Assembly (NCBI GenBank): GCA_002726935.1
Contig: PBTC01000030.1
Span: 1-56,086, forward strand
Source: Candidatus Saccharimonadota bacterium
Lineage (GTDB): Bacteria > Patescibacteriota > Saccharimonadia > Saccharimonadales > Saccharimonadaceae
DNA: 56,086 nt
Direction: 5' to 3'
Positions 1 to 9,327 of the stretch are shown here, in pieces (within the stretch, counting starts at the first letter, position 1; each line of letters begins with the position of its first letter). Both the position numbers and the translations under genes were made by a program. The notes beneath the pieces were generated by a model. The model saw only the letters and a program-made list of their open reading frames with translations. It was not told where the DNA came from and made no database searches.

Positions 1-41
1 CAGGCATATGTGCTTATGATAACAGATTGCAAATCGTCACA

Positions 42-563
42 CTAGTTGTTGACGCAGTTGTAGCCACCGCCTTCAAGCGCCATGCGGAAGGAAACCTTAC
101 GAGACCCCGCACTGGTAGTAGCTGCGGCATTTGATGTGCTACAGGTAGTACTTGGTGTTGCGTAGATCACGTTCTGCGTTGGGCTCGTTCCACTACTCGA
201 GAAGCCTGCAGTAAGCGTTCCCGCAGCAGTTGGTGTAATCACATAGGTGTTCACCGATGCAGCCTGAGCGGTGTTGCGTCCACTTGGGTCGAGGAATGTA
301 TCGCCACCAGTAGTCAGGTACTGGTTAACAAACGACTGCCATCCAGCGAGCGTGTTGGTTGGAATGTTGTTACGGTTAGCGCTTGAGTAGTTCTGCACTG
401 CTGTCACCAAACGACTCATGTCGTTCTTTCGAGCCGTGTCACGTTGATTACGCTGCAATGCTGGCAGTGCAACGAATACCATCAGGAAGATCAGACCGGC
501 GATAGCCAAGACCAAGACGACCTCGATAATCGTGAATCCTTTTTTATTTGTTTGAGCGTTCAT
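42..563 (-). CDS. Type IV prepilin-like protein (last gene of the T4P operon)
   Basis: A 173-residue class III prepilin. The leader is short and basic (KKG), followed by FTIIE, so cleavage falls after Gly9 and Glu is residue 5 of the mature protein, as in type IV pilins. A hydrophobic helix of about 20 residues follows. The rest is a Ser/Thr/Ala-rich head with two cysteines near the C-terminus that could form the usual pilin disulfide loop. The start at 563 is chosen over an upstream in-frame GTG at 578 because AAAGGTGG lies just before it. It differs from the other prepilins here (VLVLAIAGLIFLMVF core rather than IVIVVIAILA), so it may be the major pilin of this operon; that is inference. 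It has its own promoter overlapping the end of pilC. Confidence 0.85.
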   Translation of the reverse strand: MNAQTNKKGFTIIEVVLVLAIAGLIFLMVFVALPALQRNQRDTARKNDMSRLVTAVQNYSSANRNNIPTNTLAGWQSFVNQYLTTGGDTFLDPSGRNTAQAASVNTYVITPTAAGTLTAGFSSSGTSPTQNVIYATPSTTCSTSNAAATTSAGSRKVSFRMALEGGGYNCVNN

Positions 564-613
564 TGAAATGTTTCCCACCTTTCGCTATGAACTTGGTTAA
601 ACTGGTTACGCTT

Positions 614-642
614 ATAGTAGCGCAGTGATTATATTCTGTCTA
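614..642 (-). promoter_or_regulatory. Promoter for the terminal prepilin gene
   Basis: On the minus strand, TAGACA (637-642) and TACTAT (614-619) are separated by 17 bases. This predicts a start near 607 and a leader of about 44 bases with a Shine-Dalgarno site. It would allow the pilin to be expressed above the level of the machinery genes. Confidence 0.6.
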
Positions 643-1851
643 GACATTTATTCCATTGACCAAGCTATAGATCGGAAGCAGAATCGCCCCCACCATACCG
701 CCGGCAACTACCGCCAAAACAACCATAAGAATTGGCTCAATCGCAGTTGAAATCGTACGAATCTGTTCGTCAAGTTCGTCCTCGTATACTTGGGCAACTT
801 TTCCCATCATCTCATCGATCCGGCCCGACTGCTCACCAATCTTAATCATCTGTGGCACCAGTGGCAAAATTACCTCTTCGGGCGTCAAAGCAGTTGAAAG
901 GGCCTTACCCCCCTGAACCTTGTCTGTCGCCCGCTCGATGCTCTTTTGTATCACCGTGTTGTTGACTGCCCGCCCAGTGATCTTCAGCATGTCGAGCATC
1001 GAAACACCGGTACTCAGGAGCGTCTGACCGGTTCGCGCAAACCGAGCCATGTAGAGCTTTTGGAACATCTTGCCAAACAGCGGCACATGAATCTTAAAAT
1101 TATCCTTGAAGGCTATGCCTGAACTTGTCCCCAGATACTGGATGAAGAAGTAGATTCCCGCCCCTGCAACAATTAAGACAACCCACCAGAAGTTCGCCAG
1201 AAAAGCGGCTACATTGACCATGATCAGCGTCAAGATTGGCAGCTCTTTATTTAGGTCCTCGTACAGCGTCTCTACCTGAGGCACCACCGTAAAGAGCATG
1301 AAGGCCATAACGGCAAAAATGACGACGAGGACAATGATTGGGTAGGTCAACGCGCCTCGAATCTTACTGACGATAGCGGCATCCTTCTCCTGCTGGTTAG
1401 CAATTCGCTTCAATGAGTCGTCGAGCGTACCCGACAGCTCACCAGCGGAGATAAGAGAGATGAAGACTTCGTTAAATACTTTCGGATATTTCGCGAAGGA
1501 CTCTGACAACGATCGCCCGCCTTCAACATTAGCCGAAATGTCTTCAATAATCGACTGGAGCTGCTTATTCTCGGTTTGCTCGAGCACCGTATGAAGGCTT
1601 TGACTGAGCGGCAAACCGGCACCGATCAAGGTCGCTAATTGTCGCGTGAAGACGACTTTATCCTTGGTAGTAATGCGGCCGTTCAGCTTTGAGAGGAAGC
1701 TACCGTCTCCGATTTGCTCTTTAATGGAAAGAGGAACAAACCCCTGCTTGGTCAAAAGTCGCGCCGCTGCAGACTCTGACTCCGCCTGTAGGGACGCTTT
1801 GACGACTCGGTTGGTCGCCTGGTCTTTTGCCTCGTAGGTATACTTTTTCAC
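640..1851 (-). CDS. pilC: Type IV pilus inner-membrane platform protein PilC
   Basis: A 403-residue GspF/PilC family protein, the usual length for the family. It has two repeated cytoplasmic T2SSF domains (roughly residues 65-190 and 270-390) and three membrane segments (near 170-190, 210-240 and 370-395). PilC is the membrane platform on which PilB and PilT act to assemble and retract the pilus. Translation starts with GTG, with GAGGA about 8 bases upstream inside the end of pilT. It lies 5 bases after pilT in the T4P operon. Confidence 0.96.
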   Translation of the reverse strand: MKKYTYEAKDQATNRVVKASLQAESESAAARLLTKQGFVPLSIKEQIGDGSFLSKLNGRITTKDKVVFTRQLATLIGAGLPLSQSLHTVLEQTENKQLQSIIEDISANVEGGRSLSESFAKYPKVFNEVFISLISAGELSGTLDDSLKRIANQQEKDAAIVSKIRGALTYPIIVLVVIFAVMAFMLFTVVPQVETLYEDLNKELPILTLIMVNVAAFLANFWWVVLIVAGAGIYFFIQYLGTSSGIAFKDNFKIHVPLFGKMFQKLYMARFARTGQTLLSTGVSMLDMLKITGRAVNNTVIQKSIERATDKVQGGKALSTALTPEEVILPLVPQMIKIGEQSGRIDEMMGKVAQVYEDELDEQIRTISTAIEPILMVVLAVVAGGMVGAILLPIYSLVNGINV

Positions 1852-1856
1852 CCAGG

Positions 1857-2927
1857 TTATCCTCTCATCAATCGTTCGAATTCGGTCAAATCAACGGCAT
1901 ATTCCCGAGCGCTGTCGTAGGTGATCGTTCCTGCCTGGACCAAACTCGCCAAGGTTCGGTCCATCGTCTGCATCCCTTGATCGGCACCAGTCTGGATGAT
2001 TGCGTCGAGCTGGTGAGACTTACCTTCTCGGATAATGTTGCGGACCGCAGGGTTCGCGACGAGAATTTCAGCAGCCGCAACTCGACCGCCACCGATCACT
2101 GGCACAAGTCGCTGCGAGCAAATCGCCATCAAAATGTTTGAAAGCTGCGCTCGAACTTGTGGCTGTTGGTGTGGCGGGAAGACGTCGATCATACGGTCGA
2201 TCGATTGCGCAGCTGAGTTAGTGTGCAGCGTCGCAAAGACCAAGTGACCTGTCTCAGCGATCGTAATCGCTGCCGAGATAGTCTCGAGGTCTCGCATCTC
2301 ACCAATCAACACGACGTCAGGGTCTTGGCGAAGGCTTGAACGAAGGGCTGCCGAGAAACTATAAGTGTCGTAGTGCACCTCTCGCTGTACGACCACTGAC
2401 TTCTTTGACTTGTGTGTGAACTCGATCGGGTCTTCGATGGTAATAATGTGCTGAGCGCGCTCGGTATTAATCTTGTCGACAAGTGCAGCCAATGTTGTGG
2501 ACTTACCTGAACCAGTTGGACCAGTGATCAGTACGAGCCCTCGCGGGAAGTCGGCGAAGTTCAAAACGACGTTCGGCAGCCCGAGTTCGCTGATTGACTT
2601 AATTTCATTCGGAATTAAACGCAGTGCAGCCGCCATATTGCCCCGCTCGTGAAAGGCGTTGACACGGAAACGACCCAGCGTGCCGAATGCGAAGCTGAAG
2701 TCGAATTCTTTGTCCTTCAATAGGATTTGGCGCTGATCCTGGTCAAGAATCGCAAATACCAGCGTCTCGACCCCTGCTTCGTCGAGCGGATTAAATCCCG
2801 CAACGGGCACGAGTGAGCCATCGATACGGAGCATTGGCGGCAGTCCTACCTGCAAGTGAAGGTCTGACGCTCGGCGCCGGACGACTTCTTCTAGTAATAC
2901 TTCGATTCTGAGTTGTTGATTATTCAT
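1857..2927 (-). CDS. pilT: Type IV pilus retraction ATPase PilT
   Basis: A 356-residue PilT-type hexameric ATPase. It shows an N-terminal PAS-like domain (ASDLHLQVGLPP), Walker A GPTGSGKST near residue 135, an Asp box, Walker B (DPDVVLIGEMRD) and a His box (ATLHTNSA). The family depolymerises pili and powers retraction, twitching and pulling towards a bound surface. The start has AAGGTGG six bases upstream. It follows pilB by 11 bases. A dedicated retraction ATPase suggests active, retractile pili rather than static fibres. Confidence 0.97.
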   Translation of the reverse strand: MNNQQLRIEVLLEEVVRRRASDLHLQVGLPPMLRIDGSLVPVAGFNPLDEAGVETLVFAILDQDQRQILLKDKEFDFSFAFGTLGRFRVNAFHERGNMAAALRLIPNEIKSISELGLPNVVLNFADFPRGLVLITGPTGSGKSTTLAALVDKINTERAQHIITIEDPIEFTHKSKKSVVVQREVHYDTYSFSAALRSSLRQDPDVVLIGEMRDLETISAAITIAETGHLVFATLHTNSAAQSIDRMIDVFPPHQQPQVRAQLSNILMAICSQRLVPVIGGGRVAAAEILVANPAVRNIIREGKSHQLDAIIQTGADQGMQTMDRTLASLVQAGTITYDSAREYAVDLTEFERLMRG

Positions 2928-2938
2928 AGCTATCCACC

Positions 2939-4702
2939 TTATGCTGTATCTGACGTTACCCTATTTACCTCTTCAAGCGTCGTGATACCGCTGAGCGCCT
3001 TAAGGTATCCATCCTGTCGCATCGTAATCATCCCCTGCGAGACTGCCTTTTGCTGAATCTCGGCACTGGTTGCATGCTTTACGATCATTTTCTGGATCTC
3101 TTGGTTAACATCCATGACTTCATAGATGCCGGCTCGCCCACTGTAGCCGTGAGGTTGCTGAGGGGTATCGACTCCTCTTACCAAAGTATAAGCGCTTTGG
3201 CCTGCGAGCGGAAGATCTTTATATCCCAAATCAGCAGAAACGCGCGCCACGTCGTCTTTTGTCTTCGGCAACAGGTGCCCTATTGTCGCCAAAATGTTTT
3301 GAGTCTCAATGGGACTCGACTGATATGTCTCGCGCTTTGGCCCGACCCGTCGCACCAATCGCTGTCCAATAATTGTATTCACCGTACTCGCAATCAAGAA
3401 CGGCTCGATCCCCATATCCAGAAGTCGCGGCAAGACACCGGCGGCACTGTTGGTGTGAAGAGTACTGAAGACTAAGTGCCCCGTTAGCGCAGCCTGGACT
3501 GCCAGTGCGGCAGTCTCACCGTCACGGATCTCACCAACCATCACGACATCTGGGTCCTGACGAAGGATAGAGCGCAGTCCGTTGGCGAACGTCAGGCCAA
3601 CTTCAGCATTCACCTGAATCTGATTCACTCCCTGCATCTTGTACTCAACAGGATCCTCAAGCGTAACGATATTGACAGAGTCGTCCTTAATCTCTTTGAT
3701 GAGCGCGTACAAGCTAGTCGACTTACCTGACCCAGTTGGGCCGGATGTGAGTACCATACCGTTTGGACGCTTAATACCGTGTCGGATCACCCGCAGTGAC
3801 CGTCCAGCGTACCCCATCTCTTCGATATCAAACGAGTTGCCAGACTTATCGAGCAGACGAATAACGATCTGCTCTCCCCATACGACCGGGCTAATGGCAA
3901 TACGAAGGTCAACTTCCTTACCGGCAATCTTCACCGCAAACTGACCATCTTGTGGCGTTCGGTGCTCGTCAATCTTTAAATTCGATAGAATCTTCACGCG
4001 GCTTACCAAAGCCGGCTCGATACTCTTTGGCAGTTGCATAATTTCACGCAGCACACCGTCAATACGGACCCTAATCTTTAGTGCTGTCTCCATTGGCTCA
4101 ACGTGAATATCGCTGGCGCGGGACTTAATGGCGTATTCAAGAATTTTACTCAGCGCCTGACTGATCGGTGAATCTTGAACGATAGTCTTTACTTCACTCG
4201 CCTCTTGCGCCTGAGCTTCTTCCTGCGAAACGGCCGCCGCCTTACCAACATCAGACAGGTCGGTTTTGTATTGGCTAAGAATGTGGCGAACACTCTCTTC
4301 CGAGGCCATGAACACCTTTAAAGGACGTTGAATGCGATTCGCTAAGTAGTCAACAGCCTGGACGTTGTTCGCATCGATCATTGCGACAGCTAGGCGATTC
4401 TGAACCTCCGCGAGTGGCACCGCCATGAAGCGCTCCGCCACGTCTTCGGGAAGGAGCGACAAGATAGTCTGATCAACAATTGTGTTCGTCAAATTGACGT
4501 ACGGCACACCAGAGACGTGTGCGATTGCATGCGTGAGCATTTCATCGTCAATGGCGTCTTGCTCTGTCAACAAGCTAAAAAGCGGCTTGGCCTCTTTCTG
4601 GGCGGTCACCTCTGCCTGATGCAGAACCTCAGCCGTCACCAGCCCCTCATCTATGAGGAGCTGTACTAACTTGTCCTGTATGTCATCGGTTAATAAGGCC
4701 AC
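2939..4702 (-). CDS. pilB: Type IV pilus assembly ATPase PilB/GspE
   Basis: A 587-residue extension ATPase. An N-terminal MshEN/GspE-N domain (about 1-150) precedes the ATPase core with Walker A GPTGSGKST (near 325), Walker B DPDVVMVGEIRD and His box STLHTNSA. It supplies energy for adding prepilins to the fibre base. The tetracysteine zinc site normal in PilB/GspE is absent: where the family has a CPxC pair after RLVRR this protein reads VGPKRETYQS, and the second pair before GYxGR is replaced by VDTPQQPH. Start is GTG with AGGAGG seven bases upstream. Confidence 0.96.
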   Translation of the reverse strand: MALLTDDIQDKLVQLLIDEGLVTAEVLHQAEVTAQKEAKPLFSLLTEQDAIDDEMLTHAIAHVSGVPYVNLTNTIVDQTILSLLPEDVAERFMAVPLAEVQNRLAVAMIDANNVQAVDYLANRIQRPLKVFMASEESVRHILSQYKTDLSDVGKAAAVSQEEAQAQEASEVKTIVQDSPISQALSKILEYAIKSRASDIHVEPMETALKIRVRIDGVLREIMQLPKSIEPALVSRVKILSNLKIDEHRTPQDGQFAVKIAGKEVDLRIAISPVVWGEQIVIRLLDKSGNSFDIEEMGYAGRSLRVIRHGIKRPNGMVLTSGPTGSGKSTSLYALIKEIKDDSVNIVTLEDPVEYKMQGVNQIQVNAEVGLTFANGLRSILRQDPDVVMVGEIRDGETAALAVQAALTGHLVFSTLHTNSAAGVLPRLLDMGIEPFLIASTVNTIIGQRLVRRVGPKRETYQSSPIETQNILATIGHLLPKTKDDVARVSADLGYKDLPLAGQSAYTLVRGVDTPQQPHGYSGRAGIYEVMDVNQEIQKMIVKHATSAEIQQKAVSQGMITMRQDGYLKALSGITTLEEVNRVTSDTA

Positions 4703-4713
4703 CGGTTGCCCTC

Positions 4714-4938
4714 CTACTGCTCAGACGAGCCAACCTGAACCTCGACCGATGGGTTGATGGCTTCTTCATTAAAAATTCTTGGGTCTGGTTCGGCAATCTC
4801 ATCAGTGATTGGATCGACCGTTTTGACCGTGACATCTTCGGTTGCTGTATCACCAAAGAACGCGTTGGTTGCGAAGAAGGCAACAATAATACTGACTGAT
4901 GCAATCAGGATGATCATTGCGATGTCGGTTTTTTTCAT
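4714..4938 (-). CDS. Small single-pass membrane protein in the T4P operon
   Basis: A 74-residue protein not assignable to a named family. An N-terminal membrane segment (about residues 7-28) is followed by an acidic tail of about 45 residues that would face outward. Its start overlaps the pilO stop (ATGA), so translation is probably coupled. It sits where PilP lies in Gram-negative pilM-N-O-P operons, but no sequence likeness to PilP is visible. A role in the PilM-N-O alignment complex is inference from position only. Confidence 0.75.
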   Translation of the reverse strand: MKKTDIAMIILIASVSIIVAFFATNAFFGDTATEDVTVKTVDPITDEIAEPDPRIFNEEAINPSVEVQVGSSEQ

Positions 4939-5639
4939 TGTGGTACCACCTTATCAGTTAGCTCGATGGTTCGTGCCGGCTCGTAGTAAGCCTGTCCCTG
5001 TACGGTCATCAATTGGCTTTCGCCCTGACTCTCAATACGCAGTAAGCGAATATCGATGAGACGAATCGAACGCTCAAGGTTGCGCAGAACAGCTTTTAGT
5101 GCGTCCTGGTTACCGCTGACCGAGAATTGGAAGCTAATAGCATTACCGACACCCTCTTCACTCTCCACAACAGGTGCAGCGTCAACCGTACTTCCATCAT
5201 CAATCGATTCAACCCCACTCACTGGATCAACTTGAAGGGTTTCTACAGTCACACCGTCCACGCCCGCGAGCAGCCTCGACTGCAGTGATGCTCCTAGCGC
5301 CAACGAGTTCGCATCAGCAGGCAATGCATCCAGAATAACCTGAATTGCCTGGTCTTCCTCTCGCGCCTTCGCAGCCGCAAGCGCCTCATTAGCATCAAGG
5401 ACACGAATCTCAGCCTCTAGGTCGGGCACAATTTCGTTGTTTGCTTCAAGAACGCTGACCGTGTTCTGCTTCTCGGCCAATACTTTCTCGTTATACACCA
5501 GCTGGCGTGCCAAGAAGTACGAAACGACCAGTGCCGAACCCACTAAGGCCGAGCAGATTGCAATCCACAAGAACATCGTACGGTTGGCTTTTGCTATCTG
5601 CGCTCGCTTACGCAAAGCTGCTGTGTTATTTGATGCCAT
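4935..5639 (-). CDS. pilO: PilO-like T4P alignment protein
   Basis: A 234-residue protein with a short cytoplasmic N-terminus, one membrane helix (about 22-46), a coiled-coil segment rich in Glu/Ala, and a C-terminal ferredoxin-like region. This is the PilO layout. PilO pairs with PilN to link cytoplasmic PilM to the envelope part of the machine. The ATG at 5639 is preferred to one 9 codons upstream, because the latter lies inside pilN and the former follows GGCGGAG. Identity rests mainly on topology and gene order. Confidence 0.8.
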   Translation of the reverse strand: MASNNTAALRKRAQIAKANRTMFLWIAICSALVGSALVVSYFLARQLVYNEKVLAEKQNTVSVLEANNEIVPDLEAEIRVLDANEALAAAKAREEDQAIQVILDALPADANSLALGASLQSRLLAGVDGVTVETLQVDPVSGVESIDDGSTVDAAPVVESEEGVGNAISFQFSVSGNQDALKAVLRNLERSIRLIDIRLLRIESQGESQLMTVQGQAYYEPARTIELTDKVVPQ

Positions 5640-5640
5640 A

Positions 5641-6351
5641 TTACTCCGCCCCTCCGTCTGTAACAAACACGCTTCGTGGAATACCGAGGTATGAGTCGGT
5701 CACGTTACCTTCGTTCGTCAGCTTGATCACAATAGTATCGATCGATGCTGCCAGCAGGCTGTCCGGGTAAGCAAAGCTGAGTGTAAATCGCACCACTCGC
5801 TGACCGCTAGCGTCTTCACCGTAGCTAATCTCTCGAAGGCTGACGTCCGTCGCCAACTGATCAGACTGTTCTTCACCATCGAGCGGATAGGTGACCACTG
5901 CACCTTCAATGGTTTTCTTGAAGATCTCAACGTTATCATACGCAGGTGTCTGACCTTCGATGACAATTGAGCTGTTATCGGCATCAAGTGATAGCGATAC
6001 AATCTGGACCTGGTTTGGCTCTGGGGGAATAACTGCCTGGAGCATGTCGAATAAGCGTGAGTCTAGCTTCTTTCCTTCATTCAAGAGGTCAATCTGTTCG
6101 AGCTGGTTCTGAATCGTGAGAATCTTTGATAAATCTTCAACCGAGGCGAGTTTTTCACTCTGCTCTTTGATGGCGTTGTCTGCCAGTCCGCTACGAACAG
6201 CTTGGACACCAAAGACATAGACCAACAGCAAGACGACGATGCCAATCGCAGCGAGTCCAGAAATGATTGAAATAGTAATCACTGCAGTTCGGGTACGCTG
6301 CGCTCGCAGCAATTCTTGTTTGACATCCGGAACGAGGTTGATTTCAATCAT
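5641..6351 (-). CDS. pilN: PilN-like T4P alignment protein
   Basis: A 236-residue protein beginning MIEINLVPD, which matches the INLLP motif by which PilN docks into PilM. One membrane helix (about 23-48) and a C-terminal periplasmic-type domain with a coiled coil follow. Start overlaps the pilM stop (ATGA), with GGAGG upstream. It would bridge cytoplasmic PilM to extracytoplasmic PilO. Confidence 0.88.
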   Translation of the reverse strand: MIEINLVPDVKQELLRAQRTRTAVITISIISGLAAIGIVVLLLVYVFGVQAVRSGLADNAIKEQSEKLASVEDLSKILTIQNQLEQIDLLNEGKKLDSRLFDMLQAVIPPEPNQVQIVSLSLDADNSSIVIEGQTPAYDNVEIFKKTIEGAVVTYPLDGEEQSDQLATDVSLREISYGEDASGQRVVRFTLSFAYPDSLLAASIDTIVIKLTNEGNVTDSYLGIPRSVFVTDGGAE

Positions 6352-7394
6352 AGCTTGTTCCTCCGCTCAGCAAGCCCGATGACGGTCGCAAACTCTGAGG
6401 CGATTGGTGCCAATTGTTGCTGGTCAGACTGGGGCACGCCCACCTTTTGCCACGGATTAGCGGCAGCCGAAGGGACACCTGTCTTCGCCGTTACGTAATC
6501 ACCGAATTGCGGAACGATTGCGCTAAAGCCGGACAAAAGGATACCACCGACGGGCGTGCTGGGATAGCGAGTCTGGAAGAACTTAATAGACTTGGTAAGC
6601 TCTGTCGCGAAGTTTTCAAGGGTCGATTCAATCGCTCGATATACCTGGCCTTCAAGGCGATCAGGAGCAAGACCAAACTTCAGAATGAACTGACGCGCCT
6701 GATCCTCTTGAACGTTCAAGTTTTGAACAGCAGCCTTCACCAGTGACTTAATACCAACAGGGATGGTTCGAACAAGTCTCGGGCTACCAGCGAAAGTAAT
6801 CGCCAGATCAGTTGACTGCTCCCCTACGTCAATAATGAGTCGGGCGTCAGGAATGCCGTCCGGAAGCAATGAGCGGATCATCGCCAGTGGATCGGGTTCT
6901 GCTGCAATGACATTAAACCCAAGACTCTCGACGAACTCGAGCCGCTCTTCGGCATACGCATTAGCCGTACTCGCCAGTAGCACTTCCTGCATCTTAGGGT
7001 CGTGCAGGGATGTTCCCAGTGGTGCCCAATCAACTTTTGCCTCGTTAATCGCCATAGGGATGTACTGATCAACCTGATACTTGAGAGTACTCTTAAGTTC
7101 TGCTTCTTGCATCAAAGGCAGCTCGATGACCGTCGTAAATGTCTTGCTAGAGGGCAAACCTATAGCGACGTTTTTCGTCTTGATACCACTTTGACCAACA
7201 GCTGTCATAATAACCTCACCTAGTCGACGCAGACTCTCAGGAGAGTTGCTGACACTTGTCTTCTCGTCAAGCGGCGCATAGCCGAAATGCTGCAACGTCC
7301 AGCCATTTTGCCCAGACGGCGAAAGCTGAACCACACGAACTGCATTGGTTCCTATATCTAGTGCAAAGAAATCGCCCACGCCACGTAATGCCAT
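6348..7394 (-). CDS. pilM: PilM, actin-like T4P assembly ATPase
   Basis: A 348-residue PilM (ASKHA fold). The N-terminal phosphate-binding motif FFALDIGTNAVRVVQL is clear, as are LIIDVGEQSTDLAI (phosphate 2) and ILLSGFSAIVP (adenosine motif). The frame is open for a further 84 codons upstream, but the true start is taken as 7394: GAGGGAC lies seven bases before it, and the family begins just before the DIGT motif. PilM forms the cytoplasmic ring of the alignment complex and binds PilN. Confidence 0.95.
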   Translation of the reverse strand: MALRGVGDFFALDIGTNAVRVVQLSPSGQNGWTLQHFGYAPLDEKTSVSNSPESLRRLGEVIMTAVGQSGIKTKNVAIGLPSSKTFTTVIELPLMQEAELKSTLKYQVDQYIPMAINEAKVDWAPLGTSLHDPKMQEVLLASTANAYAEERLEFVESLGFNVIAAEPDPLAMIRSLLPDGIPDARLIIDVGEQSTDLAITFAGSPRLVRTIPVGIKSLVKAAVQNLNVQEDQARQFILKFGLAPDRLEGQVYRAIESTLENFATELTKSIKFFQTRYPSTPVGGILLSGFSAIVPQFGDYVTAKTGVPSAAANPWQKVGVPQSDQQQLAPIASEFATVIGLAERRNKL

Positions 7395-7458
7395 ATTGTC
7401 CCTCATTATACAGAAGCATAAGCGAGAATAGCAAGCTGGTTTTTTCTCATTTATCTCT

Positions 7459-9327
7459 TTAGAAACGAGGAGGCAGTTCTTGTGTCGAAACAGTCTGCAA
7501 GCGGCCACTACCACCACTGTAGGAAGTTGCCCACAAATACGCATCAGGCCGCAGATTAAACACTTCCGCTGGGTCGCCAGACCGCGCGCCAGTGCCAGAA
7601 CCACCAGTTCGATACAGCAGGAGTTGCCTTGAAGCGACTGGCCCATTGACCGTTAGCGGCGTCGAGCATCGATTTGCGTTCAATTCACTGGTTGATGAAA
7701 TGTTACACGTCGCAATTCTTCCCGACGATCCGTTCGCTATCAACCAAGAATCCACACGACTCACCGACTCGTTAATCGTAATGTTATTTGCAATAATCAC
7801 TACCTGCGGAATCTCGTCAGCAGAGCTAAGCGACGCACCCGTATAGCGAATATCTCCTTCAATGACGACGTTCGCTGATCGTGCGTTGATGACTACCCAA
7901 CGCCCAACCCCTATGTCAGCGCTGGCGGATACACGGATAGTACCAGAACCGGTATATACACCGTTCGGCTCTGCGGCGAGGTCGATTGTAGGATTTGCCC
8001 CCCTATTTGTCGTACCAGTAAACCGAGTTTCAATTGATGGCAGGGATGTTCCCGCCCTATAATTCCCCTTCACGGTTGACGACGTACAACTTCCCGAACC
8101 TGCATTTGTTATCGTGAGGTAGCTGACGGCACAGAACTGATCACTACGAGCACCGCCGCTATATCCAGCACCAGATGCCATACCTGACACCGTGCCCGAG
8201 GCGACCACTGCGTACTCACCCCAGCTACCAAATGTGCGATCGCCGCTGACATTCTTTCGTATCGTAGAAGTGACAATGTCAGAAGTGGCCGCCTTGCCCA
8301 CAATGACGTCCCCGCCTGTCACTTGCACCTTCGGCGAAACGGCTATCGTGACGCAGAACCCGCCGCTCTGCCGGCTGTCACCATTGTTATGAGCGATTGG
8401 CTGAACCCACAGTCTATAGCACATCTCTGTTCCTGCCGGAGCGTCAGGTGCGGTGCGATAGACGGGACCGAAGGTTGTTCCGCCGCGATTAAACGATCGG
8501 TTGCCACTGGTAAACTCAGCTTGTCCACCACCATTGCGTTCTTCCGTCAGCCACCATCGGACACTCGTGCTAGCAGTTGCACCGCTATTGTCGATGTGCG
8601 GGTTGAGTCGAATTGATGAGCCTGCCTCAACAGCTCCGGACGGACTGCCCGAGATGCTCGGTGTCAGATTGAAGTCTAGCCCCTCAACCAACCCCCTGTT
8701 GTCACCCACTGGGTTCGCACAGCGGTGAAAAATTCGATAGACGTTACCGCTGCGGTCAGTGATCCTAATGCCCGGCTCACACTTATTGTCCCAGGTATCC
8801 GGGTCTCGCATAACGTCACCTTGACCGTTGCTGCCGGTCAAACCGCTCATCGTGTTGATAGCGTCCGTACAAACAATCGTATTCCAGTTGATCGTTGCTG
8901 CGTTCAAACGCTGCGTCAGATCGGTAAAGTCGCTGTCGCGTATATTGCGCCCCCCGTTTGCATTGGCTTGATCACCGCTTCGGCCAAGCAGTGTCTGTAC
9001 GATAAATGCAGACCCCGCCTTGTCCCTTCGACCAGATATATTATCAGCAGAGTTCCTGTTCTTATCACGCAGGAAGTTGACGAACTGATCAACGCTGCCC
9101 ATGCCATGGACACCGCTCCCGATCACATAGGAAGGAATACCCGTGTAGTACTCGTACGACCAGAGGCGACGATTTTCGAAGTAGCTATAGCCACCAGGGT
9201 CATAACGACGAAAGGCTCGCCCATCCCATATTCCCGCGAACGCAGATTGTGCGGGCATAAGGACCGCCATGACGAAACTAAGAAAAAGAAAGGTCAGCAG
9301 AATCAGCCGACGTCTAGCGATGACCAC
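7459..9327 (-). CDS. Large secreted protein of the T4P operon, unknown function
   Basis: A 622-residue protein with a clear signal peptide (basic RRR, hydrophobic core, cleavage after AFA near residue 31). The mature part is rich in Ser, Gly, Asn and Arg and appears to hold beta-rich repeats; the middle (about 215-330) resembles an Ig-like or adhesin fold, and the region near 400-560 looks like a beta-solenoid or surface protein. Cysteines are scattered and could form disulfides. Start is GTG, overlapping the previous stop (TAGTG). It is co-transcribed with pilMNO, so a surface or pilus-tip role is plausible but unproven. No family was recognised. Confidence 0.85.
   Translation of the reverse strand: MVIARRRLILLTFLFLSFVMAVLMPAQSAFAGIWDGRAFRRYDPGGYSYFENRRLWSYEYYTGIPSYVIGSGVHGMGSVDQFVNFLRDKNRNSADNISGRRDKAGSAFIVQTLLGRSGDQANANGGRNIRDSDFTDLTQRLNAATINWNTIVCTDAINTMSGLTGSNGQGDVMRDPDTWDNKCEPGIRITDRSGNVYRIFHRCANPVGDNRGLVEGLDFNLTPSISGSPSGAVEAGSSIRLNPHIDNSGATASTSVRWWLTEERNGGGQAEFTSGNRSFNRGGTTFGPVYRTAPDAPAGTEMCYRLWVQPIAHNNGDSRQSGGFCVTIAVSPKVQVTGGDVIVGKAATSDIVTSTIRKNVSGDRTFGSWGEYAVVASGTVSGMASGAGYSGGARSDQFCAVSYLTITNAGSGSCTSSTVKGNYRAGTSLPSIETRFTGTTNRGANPTIDLAAEPNGVYTGSGTIRVSASADIGVGRWVVINARSANVVIEGDIRYTGASLSSADEIPQVVIIANNITINESVSRVDSWLIANGSSGRIATCNISSTSELNANRCSTPLTVNGPVASRQLLLYRTGGSGTGARSGDPAEVFNLRPDAYLWATSYSGGSGRLQTVSTQELPPRF

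Noticed and set aside
7395-7646. Longer pilM frame with 84 extra residues
   Set aside because: The extension overlaps the 3' end of the 622-aa gene, is rich in Cys and lacks family likeness; a good Shine-Dalgarno lies before 7394.
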